Assembly (NCBI RefSeq): GCF_009859475.1
Contig: NZ_CP044549.1
Span: forward strand, 2,728,001 to 2,792,000
Direction of reading: 5' to 3'
Length of the DNA stretch: 64,000 nucleotides
DNA from: Hydrogenophaga sp. BPS33
Lineage (GTDB): Bacteria > Pseudomonadota > Gammaproteobacteria > Burkholderiales > Burkholderiaceae_C
The notes below the pieces were generated by a model. It made no database searches. It worked only from the letters and a program-made list of their open reading frames with translations, and was not told the origin of the DNA. Both the position numbers and the translations under genes were made by a program. Positions 25,067-35,143 of the stretch are shown here, in pieces (the first letter of the stretch is position 1; each line of letters starts with the position of its first letter).

Positions 25067-26486
25067 GCTTGGGCTCCCTCGACACCAGGGCCTCGATCTC
25101 CTGAGCCAATGCCAGGCCCAGTGCTTCGCGCTGACGGCTGTGATCGCGGGCGTGCCCCGAGCGGTGTTCCCATTCCGGGTGTGCACGCGCTGGCTGCAGC
25201 GCCCGCAGCAGCAAGCGTAGCGCTTCGTTGTACGACCCCGATGGGGCCAGGCGCAGCTCGATGGTGTCTTGCGCGGCATGGCCGCGGGCCTGCAGCACCT
25301 GGCACAGGTGGATGAGGCGGTCGGCCAGCACGACGAGCACATCGTTGTCGAGCGTCAGTTCCTCGATGCCCCGAAGCCGGTTGAGTGCCATGCGCGGTGC
25401 CTGGCCCCAACCCTGACCGAGCGCACCCCCAATGGCCGCACCAATGGCCGTGCCCGCGCCCAGCGAAAGGCCCGCCAGCGCGATGTCCAGCGTGAGGCCC
25501 ACGGCCGCACCGGCCGCCGCGCCTTTGCCGAGCAGACGACCGGCCACGGCCAGGGTTTCGGGGTTGAACAGGTCCGATGCCCAGCGGTCGTGGGTCCAGG
25601 GCAAGACGTCCAGCCTGGCGTCGTCGTGCTCGAAGCCGTGCATTTGCAGCAGATCGTGCACGCATTGGCGCACATGGTTCCCCAGCTCGGTGCGGAAGGC
25701 TTCCACGAACGCTCGCTTGGCCTGTGGGTCGGCCAGCGTTTGCGGCGATATCTCGCGCCTCATCGCCGCTGCGGAGATGAGCGTGTCGGCCACGCGCTGT
25801 GCGCTGGCGCTGCGGCGCTCGGCGGCGTGCCGGTCCAGATCCAGCAGCACCGTCTGCAGCGTGGGCTTGTGCTGGCGCATGAGCACGCTCAGGTCTTCGT
25901 AGAGCTGGCGCTCGGCACCCACGAAGGGCGCCACCGCGTCGAACAGTACCGCGGTGTGCAGGCCGTAGGCGGCCAGCATCTCGCGCCACTCGGCTTCGCG
26001 GCTGCGCTCGGCGCGCACGAAGTTGAGCACCGGCATGAGGGGGCGGGCGCAGGTGTTGAGCGTTTCGATTTCGCTGCGGTATTTGGGCAGCACGGGTTCG
26101 CGGCAATCGATGACCACGATGGCGGCACTCGACGCCAGCACCTGGCGCAGCACCTTGGCCTCTTGCTCAAACACGCCATGCGCTTCGGGTCCGTCAAGCA
26201 GGGCGCGCACGCGTTCGGGTGGCGTGAGCGTTTCGTTCATTTGCTTCAGGTGGTGCTGCAGGGCGACCGCATCTTCCAGGCCTGGCGTGTCGAAATAGCG
26301 CAGCAGCGTCTGGCCACCGATGTCGAGGTCGATCGACTCGACATGCCGCGTGGTGCCGGGCCGGTCGGACACCTCGCCGAAGTGCCGCTGGCGCGTCAGC
26401 GTGCGCAGCAGCGAGGTTTTGCCGGCATTGGTGTGGCCGACGACGGCGATGTCGATCGGGCCGGCGGGCTCGCTGCGCTCAACCAC
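25059..26486 (-). CDS. GTPase with DUF3482 domain
   Basis: A 475-residue GTPase: G1 loop GHTNAGKTS (residues 17-25), G3 DTPG, and a long C-terminal DUF3482 region containing a hydrophobic Gly/Ala-rich stretch (GAAAGAAVGLTLDIALAGLS) that likely inserts into membrane. I chose the GTG at 26486, which has GGAG seven bases upstream and overlaps the DUF2868 stop; an upstream ATG adds nine codons. DUF2868 and DUF3482 genes commonly lie together in betaproteobacteria; the function of the pair is unknown. Confidence 0.82.
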   Translation of the reverse strand: MVERSEPAGPIDIAVVGHTNAGKTSLLRTLTRQRHFGEVSDRPGTTRHVESIDLDIGGQTLLRYFDTPGLEDAVALQHHLKQMNETLTPPERVRALLDGPEAHGVFEQEAKVLRQVLASSAAIVVIDCREPVLPKYRSEIETLNTCARPLMPVLNFVRAERSREAEWREMLAAYGLHTAVLFDAVAPFVGAERQLYEDLSVLMRQHKPTLQTVLLDLDRHAAERRSASAQRVADTLISAAAMRREISPQTLADPQAKRAFVEAFRTELGNHVRQCVHDLLQMHGFEHDDARLDVLPWTHDRWASDLFNPETLAVAGRLLGKGAAAGAAVGLTLDIALAGLSLGAGTAIGAAIGGALGQGWGQAPRMALNRLRGIEELTLDNDVLVVLADRLIHLCQVLQARGHAAQDTIELRLAPSGSYNEALRLLLRALQPARAHPEWEHRSGHARDHSRQREALGLALAQEIEALVSREPKHV

Positions 26487-27891
26487 GGTGCTGCTCCATC
26501 CATTGGCGCGCATCGCCCGGGGAGGCGCAGAACGCCACGGCTTGCAGATCGCTGTCGGCCAGCCAGTGGGCCCAACGCTGGGGCTTGTTGTCCATGGTGC
26601 CCACGGTCTCGATGCCCAGCGGCAGCAGGGCGCAGTCAACGGCCTCGGCACAAACCTGTCGCAGAAAACGCGCGGTGCCGCGGTCGGGGCTGGCGGCGGC
26701 CGAGCAGACCACCAGGGCGCGCATGCCGGGCGCTGCCGCCAGCGCCGTCAGCAGACCCAGCCGTTCGCCCATGCTGCCTCGGATGGTGTGCACGTGGTCG
26801 GCGCGTTCGGCCAGCGCCTGTGGCGGCCAGGGCAGGTTGTCGGGCAGTTCAAAACCGATCAACACCGTGGGCGGGGTCTGGCCGGGTGTGCGCGGGTGAA
26901 ACAGGGGCGCGTGATCGCTCGGGGGGGCATGTTCAGCGTCCACCACCGAGGCCTTGGCCATCGATGCAAAACGGGTGGCGAGCTGTCGAAAGTAAGGGTC
27001 GCGGGTGTCCAGGCCGAGATGGCGGGCGCGCCGGGCCCAAACGGCGGCACAGACCACCAGCGCGATCAAGCGCGGCACCAGCCCGTAGAGCAGGCCGCAG
27101 GCCAGCAGCCACCAGGCGATGGCCTGGGAGTCGGCCGCGCTGGGCGCTGCGTGCACGACCGCTGCTTGTGGCACCACAACGCCCAGCGCGCGCGGCAGCC
27201 AACTGGTGATGCGCAAAAAGCCGTCAAAGAAAGCCGGGCTCAGGATGGTGGTTTCCCAGGTCAACTGGTAGGCCTGGAACGAGAACAGCACGAGCAGTGT
27301 GAGCAGCGCCAACACGAACGCCAGCGCCCACAAGCCATGGCTGATCGCTCCGAAGACCCAAAGCGAGAGCCGCTGCTGGCGCAGTGCGGCATGGGCACCG
27401 CGCAGCAGCGCCAACGAATGGGGGCCGTGCAGCCCCGGCATGCGCGCGGCCAGCGCCAGCAGGGTCTGCCCGAGCGACCACGGTGCCGAGCCCTGGCCGA
27501 ACAGCCACGAGCCCACCGCCCACAACAGCCACACCAGCAAGGCCAGCAGCGGCATGCCCAGCATGGCGAGAAAGGCGAACGCGGCGTTCACCGTTTGCCC
27601 GCTGCCCAGCACGCGGGTGAGCAGGCCGCCGGCCAGCAGCCAGGCCAGCACCACCAGCAGGCCGGCGGCGATCCACAGCCCGGTGGTCAAACGCGCCCAG
27701 TCGTCCAGCAGCCCCAGGCGGCGTGCGAGCAGGCGGGCCCGCTCCAGCAGTCGGCCCTGTTCGTCGCGTGAGCGGGCGTGGGCCAGCGCCATCTCGCTGG
27801 CATCGTCGAGCGCACCGGCTTCTTCCAAGAGCCGCAGGGTGTGGGCCAGGGTGAGGTCGCGAAACGTGGGGGCGGACGGGCTCGCGGGCAT
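26479..27891 (-). CDS. DUF2868 membrane protein
   Basis: A 470-residue protein with several hydrophobic segments: one near LWIAAGLLVVLAWLLAGGLL, one at FAFLAMLGMPLLALLVWLLW, one at GLWALAFVLALLTLLVLFSF and one at IAWWLLACGLLYGLV. A soluble C-terminal domain follows. It is coupled at both ends: its ATG overlaps the redoxin stop by one base and its stop overlaps the GTPase start. The family has no proven function; pairing with a GTPase suggests a membrane-associated complex. Confidence 0.8.
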   Translation of the reverse strand: MPASPSAPTFRDLTLAHTLRLLEEAGALDDASEMALAHARSRDEQGRLLERARLLARRLGLLDDWARLTTGLWIAAGLLVVLAWLLAGGLLTRVLGSGQTVNAAFAFLAMLGMPLLALLVWLLWAVGSWLFGQGSAPWSLGQTLLALAARMPGLHGPHSLALLRGAHAALRQQRLSLWVFGAISHGLWALAFVLALLTLLVLFSFQAYQLTWETTILSPAFFDGFLRITSWLPRALGVVVPQAAVVHAAPSAADSQAIAWWLLACGLLYGLVPRLIALVVCAAVWARRARHLGLDTRDPYFRQLATRFASMAKASVVDAEHAPPSDHAPLFHPRTPGQTPPTVLIGFELPDNLPWPPQALAERADHVHTIRGSMGERLGLLTALAAAPGMRALVVCSAAASPDRGTARFLRQVCAEAVDCALLPLGIETVGTMDNKPQRWAHWLADSDLQAVAFCASPGDARQWMEQHRG

Positions 27892-28448
27892 CACCACCAC
27901 CGTGCCCACCAGAGCCGAAGGCGCATGCCGATTTCGGTGGTGTAGCCCACCGTGGCACCGCGCAGATCGCCTTGCGCGTCCACGACGACGAAGGCGGGTA
28001 CGGCCTTGAAGCCGAGCTGGCGCGCCGTCGCGCCGCGCGGATCGATGGCCGTGGCCCAGGGCAATTGCCGTTGCGCCAACACGCCTGCCACCTGCTCGGC
28101 GCGCCCGGACTGCATGGCGATGGTGAGCACGGGCCAATCGCGCGACAGGCGCGTCACGCTGCCTTCTTCCGCGCGGCAGATCGGGCACCACTCGGCCCAC
28201 ACGTGCAAGGCCACCGGCTGCCCAGGGTGCTGGGCGCGCCATTGGCTCAGCGTGGTTTGGCCGAAGCTGCCGTCGGGCTGCACCACGGTCGCGGTGAAAT
28301 CGGGCGCGGAGCCACTGGGCACGTCGCGCGTTTGCCAGGCCTGCACGCCGAGCAGTACCGCCAGCAAGAGGCCCAGGCTGAGCAGGTGGCTTTTCCACCG
28401 CTGGCGTAGAGACCGGGCGAAGGCCGACAGGCGTGCGGTGACAGCCAT
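27891..28448 (-). CDS. Membrane-anchored thioredoxin-fold (TlpA/ScsD-like) protein
   Basis: A 185-residue protein with one N-terminal membrane anchor (about residues 21-37) and a periplasmic redoxin domain. The active site is WAEWCPICR (Cys89, Cys91-type CPIC; WCPIC spans 87-91), with the cis-Pro loop in FKAVPAFVVVD. It resembles protein disulphide reductases of the suppressor-for-copper-sensitivity ScsD type. It is translationally coupled (TGATG) to the DUF2868 gene. Confidence 0.82.
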   Translation of the reverse strand: MAVTARLSAFARSLRQRWKSHLLSLGLLLAVLLGVQAWQTRDVPSGSAPDFTATVVQPDGSFGQTTLSQWRAQHPGQPVALHVWAEWCPICRAEEGSVTRLSRDWPVLTIAMQSGRAEQVAGVLAQRQLPWATAIDPRGATARQLGFKAVPAFVVVDAQGDLRGATVGYTTEIGMRLRLWWARWW

Positions 28449-28457
28449 GGGGCGGGC

Positions 28458-29201
28458 TCAGCGCAAGATGTCGAGCAGGCGGTCGAGCCCACCTTCGTTG
28501 ATCGCGACCATGGCCTGGGCGCGCACCGTGGGTTTGGCGTGGTAGGCCACCGAGAGGCCGGCCGCGCCCATCATGGGCAGGTCGTTGGCGCCATCGCCCA
28601 TGGCGATGCATTGCGAGGGCTCGATGCCCAGCAGCGAGGCCACTTCGAGCAGCGTGCGGCGTTTCTCGGCGCCGTCGCAGATGTCGCCCCAGGCCTGGTC
28701 GACCACGCGGCCGGTGAGCAGGCCGCAGTTCGGGCCGCTTTCCACTTCCAGGATGTTGGCGCGCGTGAAATCGATGCCCAGCGTTTCGCGCACGCGCTCG
28801 CTGAAGAAGGTAAAGCCCCCCGAGACCAGCAGCACTTTCATGCCGACGGCCTTGCAGGCGCGGATGAGCTCGGCCGCACCCGGGTTGATGCGCAGGCGCT
28901 CGGTGTAGACCTGCTCCATGTCGGCGATGGTCACGCCGCGCAGCAGGGCCACGCGGCGGCGAAGGCTGTCTTTGAAGTCGGTGATTTCACCGCGCATCGC
29001 GGCTTCGGTGATGGCGGCCACCTCGGCCTTGCGACCCACCGCGTCGGCAATTTCGTCGATGCACTCGATGCTGATGAGCGTCGAGTCCATGTCGAAGGCG
29101 ATGAGCTTGAAGTCGCTCAGTTTCAAGGGTGGCGTGAAGCCCTGGACCATGAGGCCCGGGGCGAATTCGATGGCGGTGGCGGCGGCAGGAGCGGGTGTCA
29201 T
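28458..29201 (-). CDS. serB: Phosphoserine phosphatase
   Basis: A 247-residue HAD-superfamily phosphatase making L-serine from phosphoserine. Motif I DMDST (residues 37-41), SIECIDEIAD, motif II LLVSGGFTFF, and motif III GDGANDLPMM with the SerB-typical AYHAKPTVR are all present. It has a short N-terminal extension of about 30 residues instead of the ACT-like domain of longer forms. It is first in the gene string serB-redoxin-DUF2868-GTPase on this strand. Confidence 0.95.
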   Translation of the reverse strand: MTPAPAAATAIEFAPGLMVQGFTPPLKLSDFKLIAFDMDSTLISIECIDEIADAVGRKAEVAAITEAAMRGEITDFKDSLRRRVALLRGVTIADMEQVYTERLRINPGAAELIRACKAVGMKVLLVSGGFTFFSERVRETLGIDFTRANILEVESGPNCGLLTGRVVDQAWGDICDGAEKRRTLLEVASLLGIEPSQCIAMGDGANDLPMMGAAGLSVAYHAKPTVRAQAMVAINEGGLDRLLDILR

Positions 29202-29244
29202 GGGTCGGGATTATCCCCGTCCATGGCCCCGCACGTGACCGGCC

Positions 29245-30219
29245 TTATTGCGGTGTCAGGCCGGCGGCTTTCACCAGCTCGGCGTGCAGCTTGATGTCGG
29301 CGGCGATGATGCGCTGCAATTCTTCCGGCGTGCTGGTCGCCACCTCGATGCCGCTGCTGGCCAGCTTGGCCTTCACCTCGGCGTCCATCGCGGTCTGCAC
29401 CGCGCGGTTGAGCTGGTCGATGATGGACTTGGGCGTCTTTGCGGGGGCGAGCAGGCCGACCCAGGCCGAGAGGTTCAGATCGGCCAGGCCGCTCTCGGCC
29501 ATGGTCGGCACGTTGGGCAGGGTGGGCGAGCGCTGCGGGCTCATGAGGCCCAGCGCGTGCAGCTTGCCGGCCTGGATGTGCGGCAGGGCTTCGGGCAGCA
29601 CGGCGAACAACGCGTCCACGTTGCCGGCCAGCGTGTCGTTCACCGCGAGCGCGCCGCCCTTGTAGGGCACGTGCAGCATGCGCGCCTGGGTGCGGGTTTC
29701 GAACATCAGGCCGGCCAGGTGCTGCGGGCTGCCGTCGCCGGACGAGGCAAACGTGATCTTGCCGGGCTCGGCCCTGGCCGCGGCGAGGAAGGCGGCGGCG
29801 GTCGGGTACTTCTGCTTGTTGTTGACCACCAGCACCATGGGCTGGTTCACCAGGCGCGAGACCGGCTTGAAGTCAGCCTCGGGGTCGTAGGGTAGGGACT
29901 TGAAGATCGCCTTGTTGGTCGTGAGGAAGGAGGCGGGCGACACCGTGAGCGTGTAGCCGTCGGGTGGTGACTTGGCCACCACCGGCATGCCGATCTGGCC
30001 CGAAGCGCCGGCGCGGTTGTCGATGACCACCGGTTGGTTGAATTGGGTATTGAGCTTCTGGCCCAGCGTGCGCGCGATCATGTCCGCGCTGCCGCCGGCC
30101 GGCAGGCCGACGATGATCTTCACCATCTTGTCGGGGTAGGTCTGGGCCAGTGCGGGCCCGGTGAGGGCGAGCGCCAGGAGGGCGCTGGCGGTGTGCAGGG
30201 CAGTGCGGCGGTTCGGCAT
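29245..30219 (-). CDS. Bug-type tripartite tricarboxylate transporter receptor
   Basis: A 324-residue receptor. The signal peptide MPNRRTALHTASALLALALT ends at ALAQ, followed by YPDKMVKIIVGLPAGGSADM, NRAGASGQIG, PDGYTLTVSP and VPYKGGALA. It stands alone between serB and mfd with no metabolic partner genes, an orphan Bug receptor as is common in this order. The ligand cannot be deduced. Confidence 0.9.
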   Translation of the reverse strand: MPNRRTALHTASALLALALTGPALAQTYPDKMVKIIVGLPAGGSADMIARTLGQKLNTQFNQPVVIDNRAGASGQIGMPVVAKSPPDGYTLTVSPASFLTTNKAIFKSLPYDPEADFKPVSRLVNQPMVLVVNNKQKYPTAAAFLAAARAEPGKITFASSGDGSPQHLAGLMFETRTQARMLHVPYKGGALAVNDTLAGNVDALFAVLPEALPHIQAGKLHALGLMSPQRSPTLPNVPTMAESGLADLNLSAWVGLLAPAKTPKSIIDQLNRAVQTAMDAEVKAKLASSGIEVATSTPEELQRIIAADIKLHAELVKAAGLTPQ

Positions 30220-30346
30220 GGTGTGCTCCGTATCAGGGCTGGTGTGTGGTGAAGACCGGTCGCCATCGAAGGCGACCTCGCCTTTCCACGCAAAAACCAT
30301 GCCGCTGAACAGCGGGCCTGCCCGCCCTTTGCAGCTGCGGGGCGGT

Positions 30347-33300
30347 CTACCGTGCCATGGCGGGCGTTGGCGTCGGCACCGGCTGGCCGAGCGAGCGCAA
30401 CACGTCGCGCACCATCTGCACGCGGTCTTTCACCTCGGGCAGGGGGCGTTCGATGCGCAGCTTGTCGTTGCCCGCCAGCTTGATGTGCTTGTTCTTCTGG
30501 ATCATCTCGATGATGCGCATCGGCTCGAACGGCGGGTTGGCCTTGAAGGTGATGTTCGTCACCCCGGGCGCCGCATCCACCTTCACCACGCCGTAGGGCA
30601 TGCTGATGCAGCGCAGGCGGTGCACGTCGATCAGCGTCTGTGCCTGCGGCGGCAGCTTGCCGAAGCGGTCGACGATTTCTTCCAGCAGTGCGTCGACCTG
30701 GTCGGTGTTCTTCGCCGTGGCCAGTTTCTTGTAGAACGACAGGCGCAGGTGCACGTCGCCGCAGTAGTCGTTGGGCAGCAGCGCGGGCGCGTGAAGGTTG
30801 ATGTCGGTGGTGACGGAGAGCGGCGCGAGCAGGTCGGGTTCGCGTCCGGCCTTGAGCGAGGCCACGGCTTCGCTCAGCATCTCGTTGTAGAGCTGGAAGC
30901 CCACCTCCAGCATGTTGCCGCTCTGGTTCTCGCCGAGCACCTCGCCCGCGCCGCGAATCTCCAGGTCGTGCATGGCGAGGTAGAAGCCGCTGCCGAGTTC
31001 TTCCATCTGCTGAATGGCGTCCAGGCGTTGCGCGGCCTGCTTGGTCAGGCCTTCGATGTCCGGCACCATGAGGTAGGCATATGCCTGGTGGTGGCTGCGG
31101 CCCACGCGCCCGCGCAACTGGTGCAACTGCGCCAGGCCGAACTTGTCGGCGCGGCTCATCACGATGGTGTTGGCCGTGGGCACGTCGATGCCGGTCTCGA
31201 TGATGGTCGAGCACAGCAGCACGTTGAAACGCTGGGCCACGAAGTCGCGCATCACGCGCTCCAGCTCGCGCTCGGGCATCTGCCCATGCGCGATGGCGAT
31301 GCGCGCCTCGGGAAGGATTTCCTCCAGCTTCTGGCGCCGGTTCTCGATCGTCTCCACCTCGTTGTGCAGGAAGTACACCTGCCCGCCGCGCTTGAGTTCG
31401 CGCAGCACGGCCTCGCGGATCACGCCGTTGCCTTCGTTGCGCACGAAGGTCTTGATGGCCAGGCGGCGCTGCGGCGCGGTGGCGATCACCGACAGGTCGC
31501 GCAGGCCTTCGAGCGCCATGCCCAGCGTGCGCGGGATCGGCGTGGCGGTGAGCGTGAGCACGTCGACCTCGGCGCGCAAGGCCTTCATCTGCTCCTTGTG
31601 GCGCACGCCGAAACGGTGCTCCTCGTCGATGATGAGCAGGCCCAGGTCCTTGAATTTCACGCTCTCGCTCAGCAGCTTGTGTGTGCCGACCACGATGTCC
31701 ACCGAGCCGTCGGCCAGGCCTTTGGCGGCGGTTCCGATCTCCTTCGCGGAGCGAAAGCGGCTCATCTCGGCGATCTTCACCGGCCACTTGGAAAAGCGAT
31801 CGGACAGGGTCTGGAAATGCTGCTCGGCCAGCAGCGTGGTGGGCGCCAGGAACGCGACCTGCCGCCCGCCGGTGACCGCGACGAACGCGGCGCGCAGCGC
31901 GACCTCGGTCTTGCCGAAGCCCACGTCGCCGCACACCAGGCGGTCCATCGGGCGCGGGCTGATCATGTCCTGAATGACGGCGTGGATCGCGGCCTTCTGG
32001 TCGGCCGTTTCCTCGAAGCCGAAGTCGTTGGCGAACACTTCGTAGTCCTGCGCCGAATAGCGGAACGCGTGGCCCTGGCGCGCGGCGCGGCGGGCGTAGA
32101 TGTTGAGCAGTTCAGCGGCCGCGTCGCGCACCTGCTCGGCCGCCTTGCGCTTGGCCTTTTCCCATTGGCCGCTGCCCAGCTTGTGCAGCGGCGCCTCGTC
32201 CGCGCTCACGCCGGTATAGCGGCCGATCAGCTGCAACTGGCTCACGGGCACATAGAGCACGGCCTTGTCGGCGTATTCGAGGTGCAGGAACTCCATCAGC
32301 GCCGGTGTGCCGTCGGGGTTCTTCTCGCCCATGTCCATGTTCACGAGGCCCCGGTAGCGGCCGATGCCGTGTGCGTTGTGCACCACCGGGTCGCCGAGGT
32401 TGAGCTCGGACAGGTCCTTGATCAGCGCGTCGACGTCGCTCACCTGTTCCTGTTTCTTGCGCCGGCGCGTGGTCGGCCCGGCGGCGAAGAGTTCGGTCTC
32501 GGTGACGAAATCGATGCCGTCTTCGAGCCAGGAGAAGCCGGTGGTCAGCGCTGCGGTAGCGATGCCGGTTTTCTCGTCGCTGTCCTGGAACTCGGCCAGC
32601 GAGTCGAAGGCGGGCGGGTTCAGGCCGCTGGCGCGCAGGAAGTCGAGCAGGCTCTCGCGCCGGCCGTCGCTCTCGGCCAGCAGCAGCACGCGGTGCGCGG
32701 TGTTGCGGATGTGGGCCTGCAGGCGCGAGAGCGGATCTTCTGCGCCACGCACCACGGAGAGGTCGCCCAGCTTCTGCACCTGCGCGCCGTGTTCGATCTC
32801 CTGCTGCGGCGGGCGCACCACGAACAGCGCATGCCCATTGGCCTGCGTGTAGAACTGCTCGGCATTGAGGAACAAGGCCTCGGGCGGCAGCACCGGCCGC
32901 TCGGGATCGCCCTTGAGCAGGCGATGGCGGTCCTTCGTGTCTTGCCAGAAGCGCTGGAAGGCCGGTTCGAGGTCGCCGTGGAGCACCACAGTTGCACCTG
33001 ACCCAAGGTAGTCGAACACCGTCGCCGTGTCGTCGAAGAACAGCGGCAGGTAGTACTCGATGCCGGCGGTTGCCACACCGTTGCCGATGTCCTTGTAGAT
33101 CCGGCTCTTGGTCGGGTCGCCCTCGAGCAGTTCGCGCCAGCGGCTGCGGAATTTCGCGCGCGCCGCGTCGTCCATCGGGAACTCGCGCCCGGGCAGCAGG
33201 CGCACCTCGTTCACCGGGTACAGGCTGCGCTGGCTGTCGGGGTCGAAGGTGCGGATGCTGTCGATCTCGTCGTCGAACAGGTCCACGCGGTAGGGCACCA

Positions 33301-33838
33301 GGCTGCCCATGGGGAAGAGGTCGATCAGGCCACCGCGCACTGCGTACTCGCCCGGGCTCACCACCTGCGTGACGTGCTGGTAGCCGGCCAGGGTGAGCTG
33401 GCCCTTGAGCTTGGCCTCGTCGAGCTTTTGCTTGACCTTGAAGTGGAAGGTGTAGCCCGCCAGGAACGAAGGCGGCGCGAGACGGTAGAGCGCGGTGGTG
33501 GCCGGGATCAGCACCACGTCGGCGCCGGTGTCCTTGTCGCGCTGCGAGATGCGCCACAGCGTGGCCAGGCGTTCGCTGATCAGGTCCTGGTGCGGCGAGA
33601 AGGTGTCGTAGGGCAGGGTCTCCCAATCGGGAAACATGGCGCAGCGCAGCCCGGGCGCGAAGAAGGCCACTTCTTCGATCAGGCGCTGGGCGTCGTTGGC
33701 ATCGGCCGTCACGATGGCGGTGAGGCGGCCGGCGGCCTTTTCGCGCGCACCCAGCTGGGCGAGCAACAGGGCATCGGCCGAGCCGCCGGGGTGGGGCACG
33801 GTGTGGCGTTTGCCAGGGGAGAGTTGGGGCAGGTCCAT
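30347..33838 (-). CDS. mfd: Transcription-repair coupling factor
   Basis: A 1163-residue Mfd: UvrB-like damage-recognition part (LPYDTFSPHQDLISERL), RNA-polymerase-interaction domain (LHLEYADKAVLYVPVSQL), then SF2 translocase motifs GDVGFGKTEVALRAAF, IIDEEHRFGVRHKEQ, LTATPIPRTL, TNTIVMSRADKFGLAQLHQLRGRVGRS, and a C-terminal TRCF domain. The start MDLPQLSPG was chosen because earlier codons lack family similarity. It removes stalled RNA polymerase and recruits UvrA. It is divergent from ispD, 80 bases away. Confidence 0.96.
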   Translation of the reverse strand: MDLPQLSPGKRHTVPHPGGSADALLLAQLGAREKAAGRLTAIVTADANDAQRLIEEVAFFAPGLRCAMFPDWETLPYDTFSPHQDLISERLATLWRISQRDKDTGADVVLIPATTALYRLAPPSFLAGYTFHFKVKQKLDEAKLKGQLTLAGYQHVTQVVSPGEYAVRGGLIDLFPMGSLVPYRVDLFDDEIDSIRTFDPDSQRSLYPVNEVRLLPGREFPMDDAARAKFRSRWRELLEGDPTKSRIYKDIGNGVATAGIEYYLPLFFDDTATVFDYLGSGATVVLHGDLEPAFQRFWQDTKDRHRLLKGDPERPVLPPEALFLNAEQFYTQANGHALFVVRPPQQEIEHGAQVQKLGDLSVVRGAEDPLSRLQAHIRNTAHRVLLLAESDGRRESLLDFLRASGLNPPAFDSLAEFQDSDEKTGIATAALTTGFSWLEDGIDFVTETELFAAGPTTRRRKKQEQVSDVDALIKDLSELNLGDPVVHNAHGIGRYRGLVNMDMGEKNPDGTPALMEFLHLEYADKAVLYVPVSQLQLIGRYTGVSADEAPLHKLGSGQWEKAKRKAAEQVRDAAAELLNIYARRAARQGHAFRYSAQDYEVFANDFGFEETADQKAAIHAVIQDMISPRPMDRLVCGDVGFGKTEVALRAAFVAVTGGRQVAFLAPTTLLAEQHFQTLSDRFSKWPVKIAEMSRFRSAKEIGTAAKGLADGSVDIVVGTHKLLSESVKFKDLGLLIIDEEHRFGVRHKEQMKALRAEVDVLTLTATPIPRTLGMALEGLRDLSVIATAPQRRLAIKTFVRNEGNGVIREAVLRELKRGGQVYFLHNEVETIENRRQKLEEILPEARIAIAHGQMPERELERVMRDFVAQRFNVLLCSTIIETGIDVPTANTIVMSRADKFGLAQLHQLRGRVGRSHHQAYAYLMVPDIEGLTKQAAQRLDAIQQMEELGSGFYLAMHDLEIRGAGEVLGENQSGNMLEVGFQLYNEMLSEAVASLKAGREPDLLAPLSVTTDINLHAPALLPNDYCGDVHLRLSFYKKLATAKNTDQVDALLEEIVDRFGKLPPQAQTLIDVHRLRCISMPYGVVKVDAAPGVTNITFKANPPFEPMRIIEMIQKNKHIKLAGNDKLRIERPLPEVKDRVQMVRDVLRSLGQPVPTPTPAMAR

Positions 33839-33918
33839 GGAAGGCTCGCAGGCGCCGAACACCCCCTTCCAGGGCTGGGAGGGGGTGCGGGGCACTGATT
33901 CTAGAATGCGGGCACACC

Positions 33919-34635
33919 ATGCCCGACGCCACGCCCGAATCGCCCCGCACGCCCCGTTGCCATGCGCTCTTGCCCTGTGCGGGCAGCGGCTCTCGCGCCG
34001 GCACCGAAATGCCCAAGCAATACCAGCCCATCGCCGGCCAGGCCATGGTGATGCACACGCTCGATGCCTTGCGCGCCGTGGCGCGGCTCGATCGCTGCGT
34101 GGTCGTCATCGCGCCCGGTGACGTGTTCTGGGCCTCGCACGCGGGTGGCGTCACGCTCGCGCGGTGCGGGGGTTCCACGCGCGCCGAAACTGTGTTCAAC
34201 GGCTTGCAGGCACTGCGCGACCAGGGGGCCGACGACCACGACTGGGTGCTGGTGCACGACGCCGCGCGTTGCCTGGTCACCCCTGCCCAGGTGGACGCGC
34301 TGATCGACGCCTGCTGGCCCGATGCCGTGGGCGGCTTGCTCGCGCTGCCCTTGCCCGACACGCTCAAGAGCGAGGCCGATGGGCGTGTGTGCGCCACGGT
34401 AGACCGCGCGCACAAATGGCTGGCGCAGACGCCGCAGATGTTCCGCCTGGGCGCCTTGCACGCCGCGTTGGCCGCCACCGCGGCGAGCGGCTTTGCCGGC
34501 GTCACCGACGAGGCCAGCGCGATGGAAATGGCAGGCCACCGGCCTTTGCTGGTGCGCGGCAGCGCGCAGAATTTCAAAGTCACTTATCCGGAAGACTTCG
34601 CCTTGGCCGAAGCCGTCCTCAGGAGTCGCCCATGA
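33919..34635 (+). CDS. ispD: 2-C-methyl-D-erythritol 4-phosphate cytidylyltransferase
   Basis: A 238-residue cytidylyltransferase of the MEP isoprenoid pathway. The CTP-binding loop [12 protein letters not shown] is followed by [10 protein letters not shown]; later VHDAARCLV and the C-terminal [11 protein letters not shown] are family motifs. The stop overlaps the ispF start by four bases (ATGA), the usual ispDF operon. Confidence 0.96.
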   Translation: MPDATPESPRTPRCHALLPCAGSGSRAGTEMPKQYQPIAGQAMVMHTLDALRAVARLDRCVVVIAPGDVFWASHAGGVTLARCGGSTRAETVFNGLQALRDQGADDHDWVLVHDAARCLVTPAQVDALIDACWPDAVGGLLALPLPDTLKSEADGRVCATVDRAHKWLAQTPQMFRLGALHAALAATAASGFAGVTDEASAMEMAGHRPLLVRGSAQNFKVTYPEDFALAEAVLRSRP

Positions 34636-35126
34636 GCGCCACCATTCCGTTTCGCATTGGCGAGGGCTGGGACGTGCACGCACTCGTGCCGGGCCGCCCG
34701 CTCATCATCGGCGGCGTGACCATTCCCCACAACCAGGGCCTGCTCGGCCATTCCGATGCCGACGTGCTGCTGCATGCCATCACGGACGCGTTGCTGGGCG
34801 CTGCCGCGCTGGGCGACATCGGCCGCCACTTCCCCGACACCGATGCCCGGTTCAAGGGCGCCAATTCCAGCGTGCTGCTGGCCGAAGCGGCGCGGCGCGT
34901 GCGCGCGGCCGGCTTCGAGATCGGCAACGTCGACAGCACCGTGGTCGCGCAAGCCCCCAAGCTCGCGCCGCACATCGGCGCGATGTGCGAAGGCATCGCC
35001 CGCACCCTGGGCCTGGCCCTGAACCAGGTCAACGTGAAGGCTAAGACGGCCGAGAAGATCGGGCCGGTGGGACAGGGCCTCTCGATTGAGGCGCGCGCCG
35101 CGGTGCTCCTGGTCGCAACGGGCTGA
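34632..35126 (+). CDS. ispF: 2-C-methyl-D-erythritol 2,4-cyclodiphosphate synthase
   Basis: A 164-residue MEP-pathway enzyme. Metal ligands are in GEGWDVHAL (Asp, His) and the signature [20 protein letters not shown] is intact. [11 protein letters not shown] and KAKTAEKIG are further family motifs. AGGAG precedes the start. It forms the cyclic diphosphate after IspD and IspE. Confidence 0.96.
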   Translation: MSATIPFRIGEGWDVHALVPGRPLIIGGVTIPHNQGLLGHSDADVLLHAITDALLGAAALGDIGRHFPDTDARFKGANSSVLLAEAARRVRAAGFEIGNVDSTVVAQAPKLAPHIGAMCEGIARTLGLALNQVNVKAKTAEKIGPVGQGLSIEARAAVLLVATG

Positions 35127-35143
35127 GGCCCGATGCGACCGCC

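Noticed and set aside
30161..33001. A 946-codon open frame on the + strand opposite mfd
   Set aside because: Antisense shadow of a clear mfd gene in GC-rich DNA; the translation is rich in His, Gly, Val and Arg with no domain.
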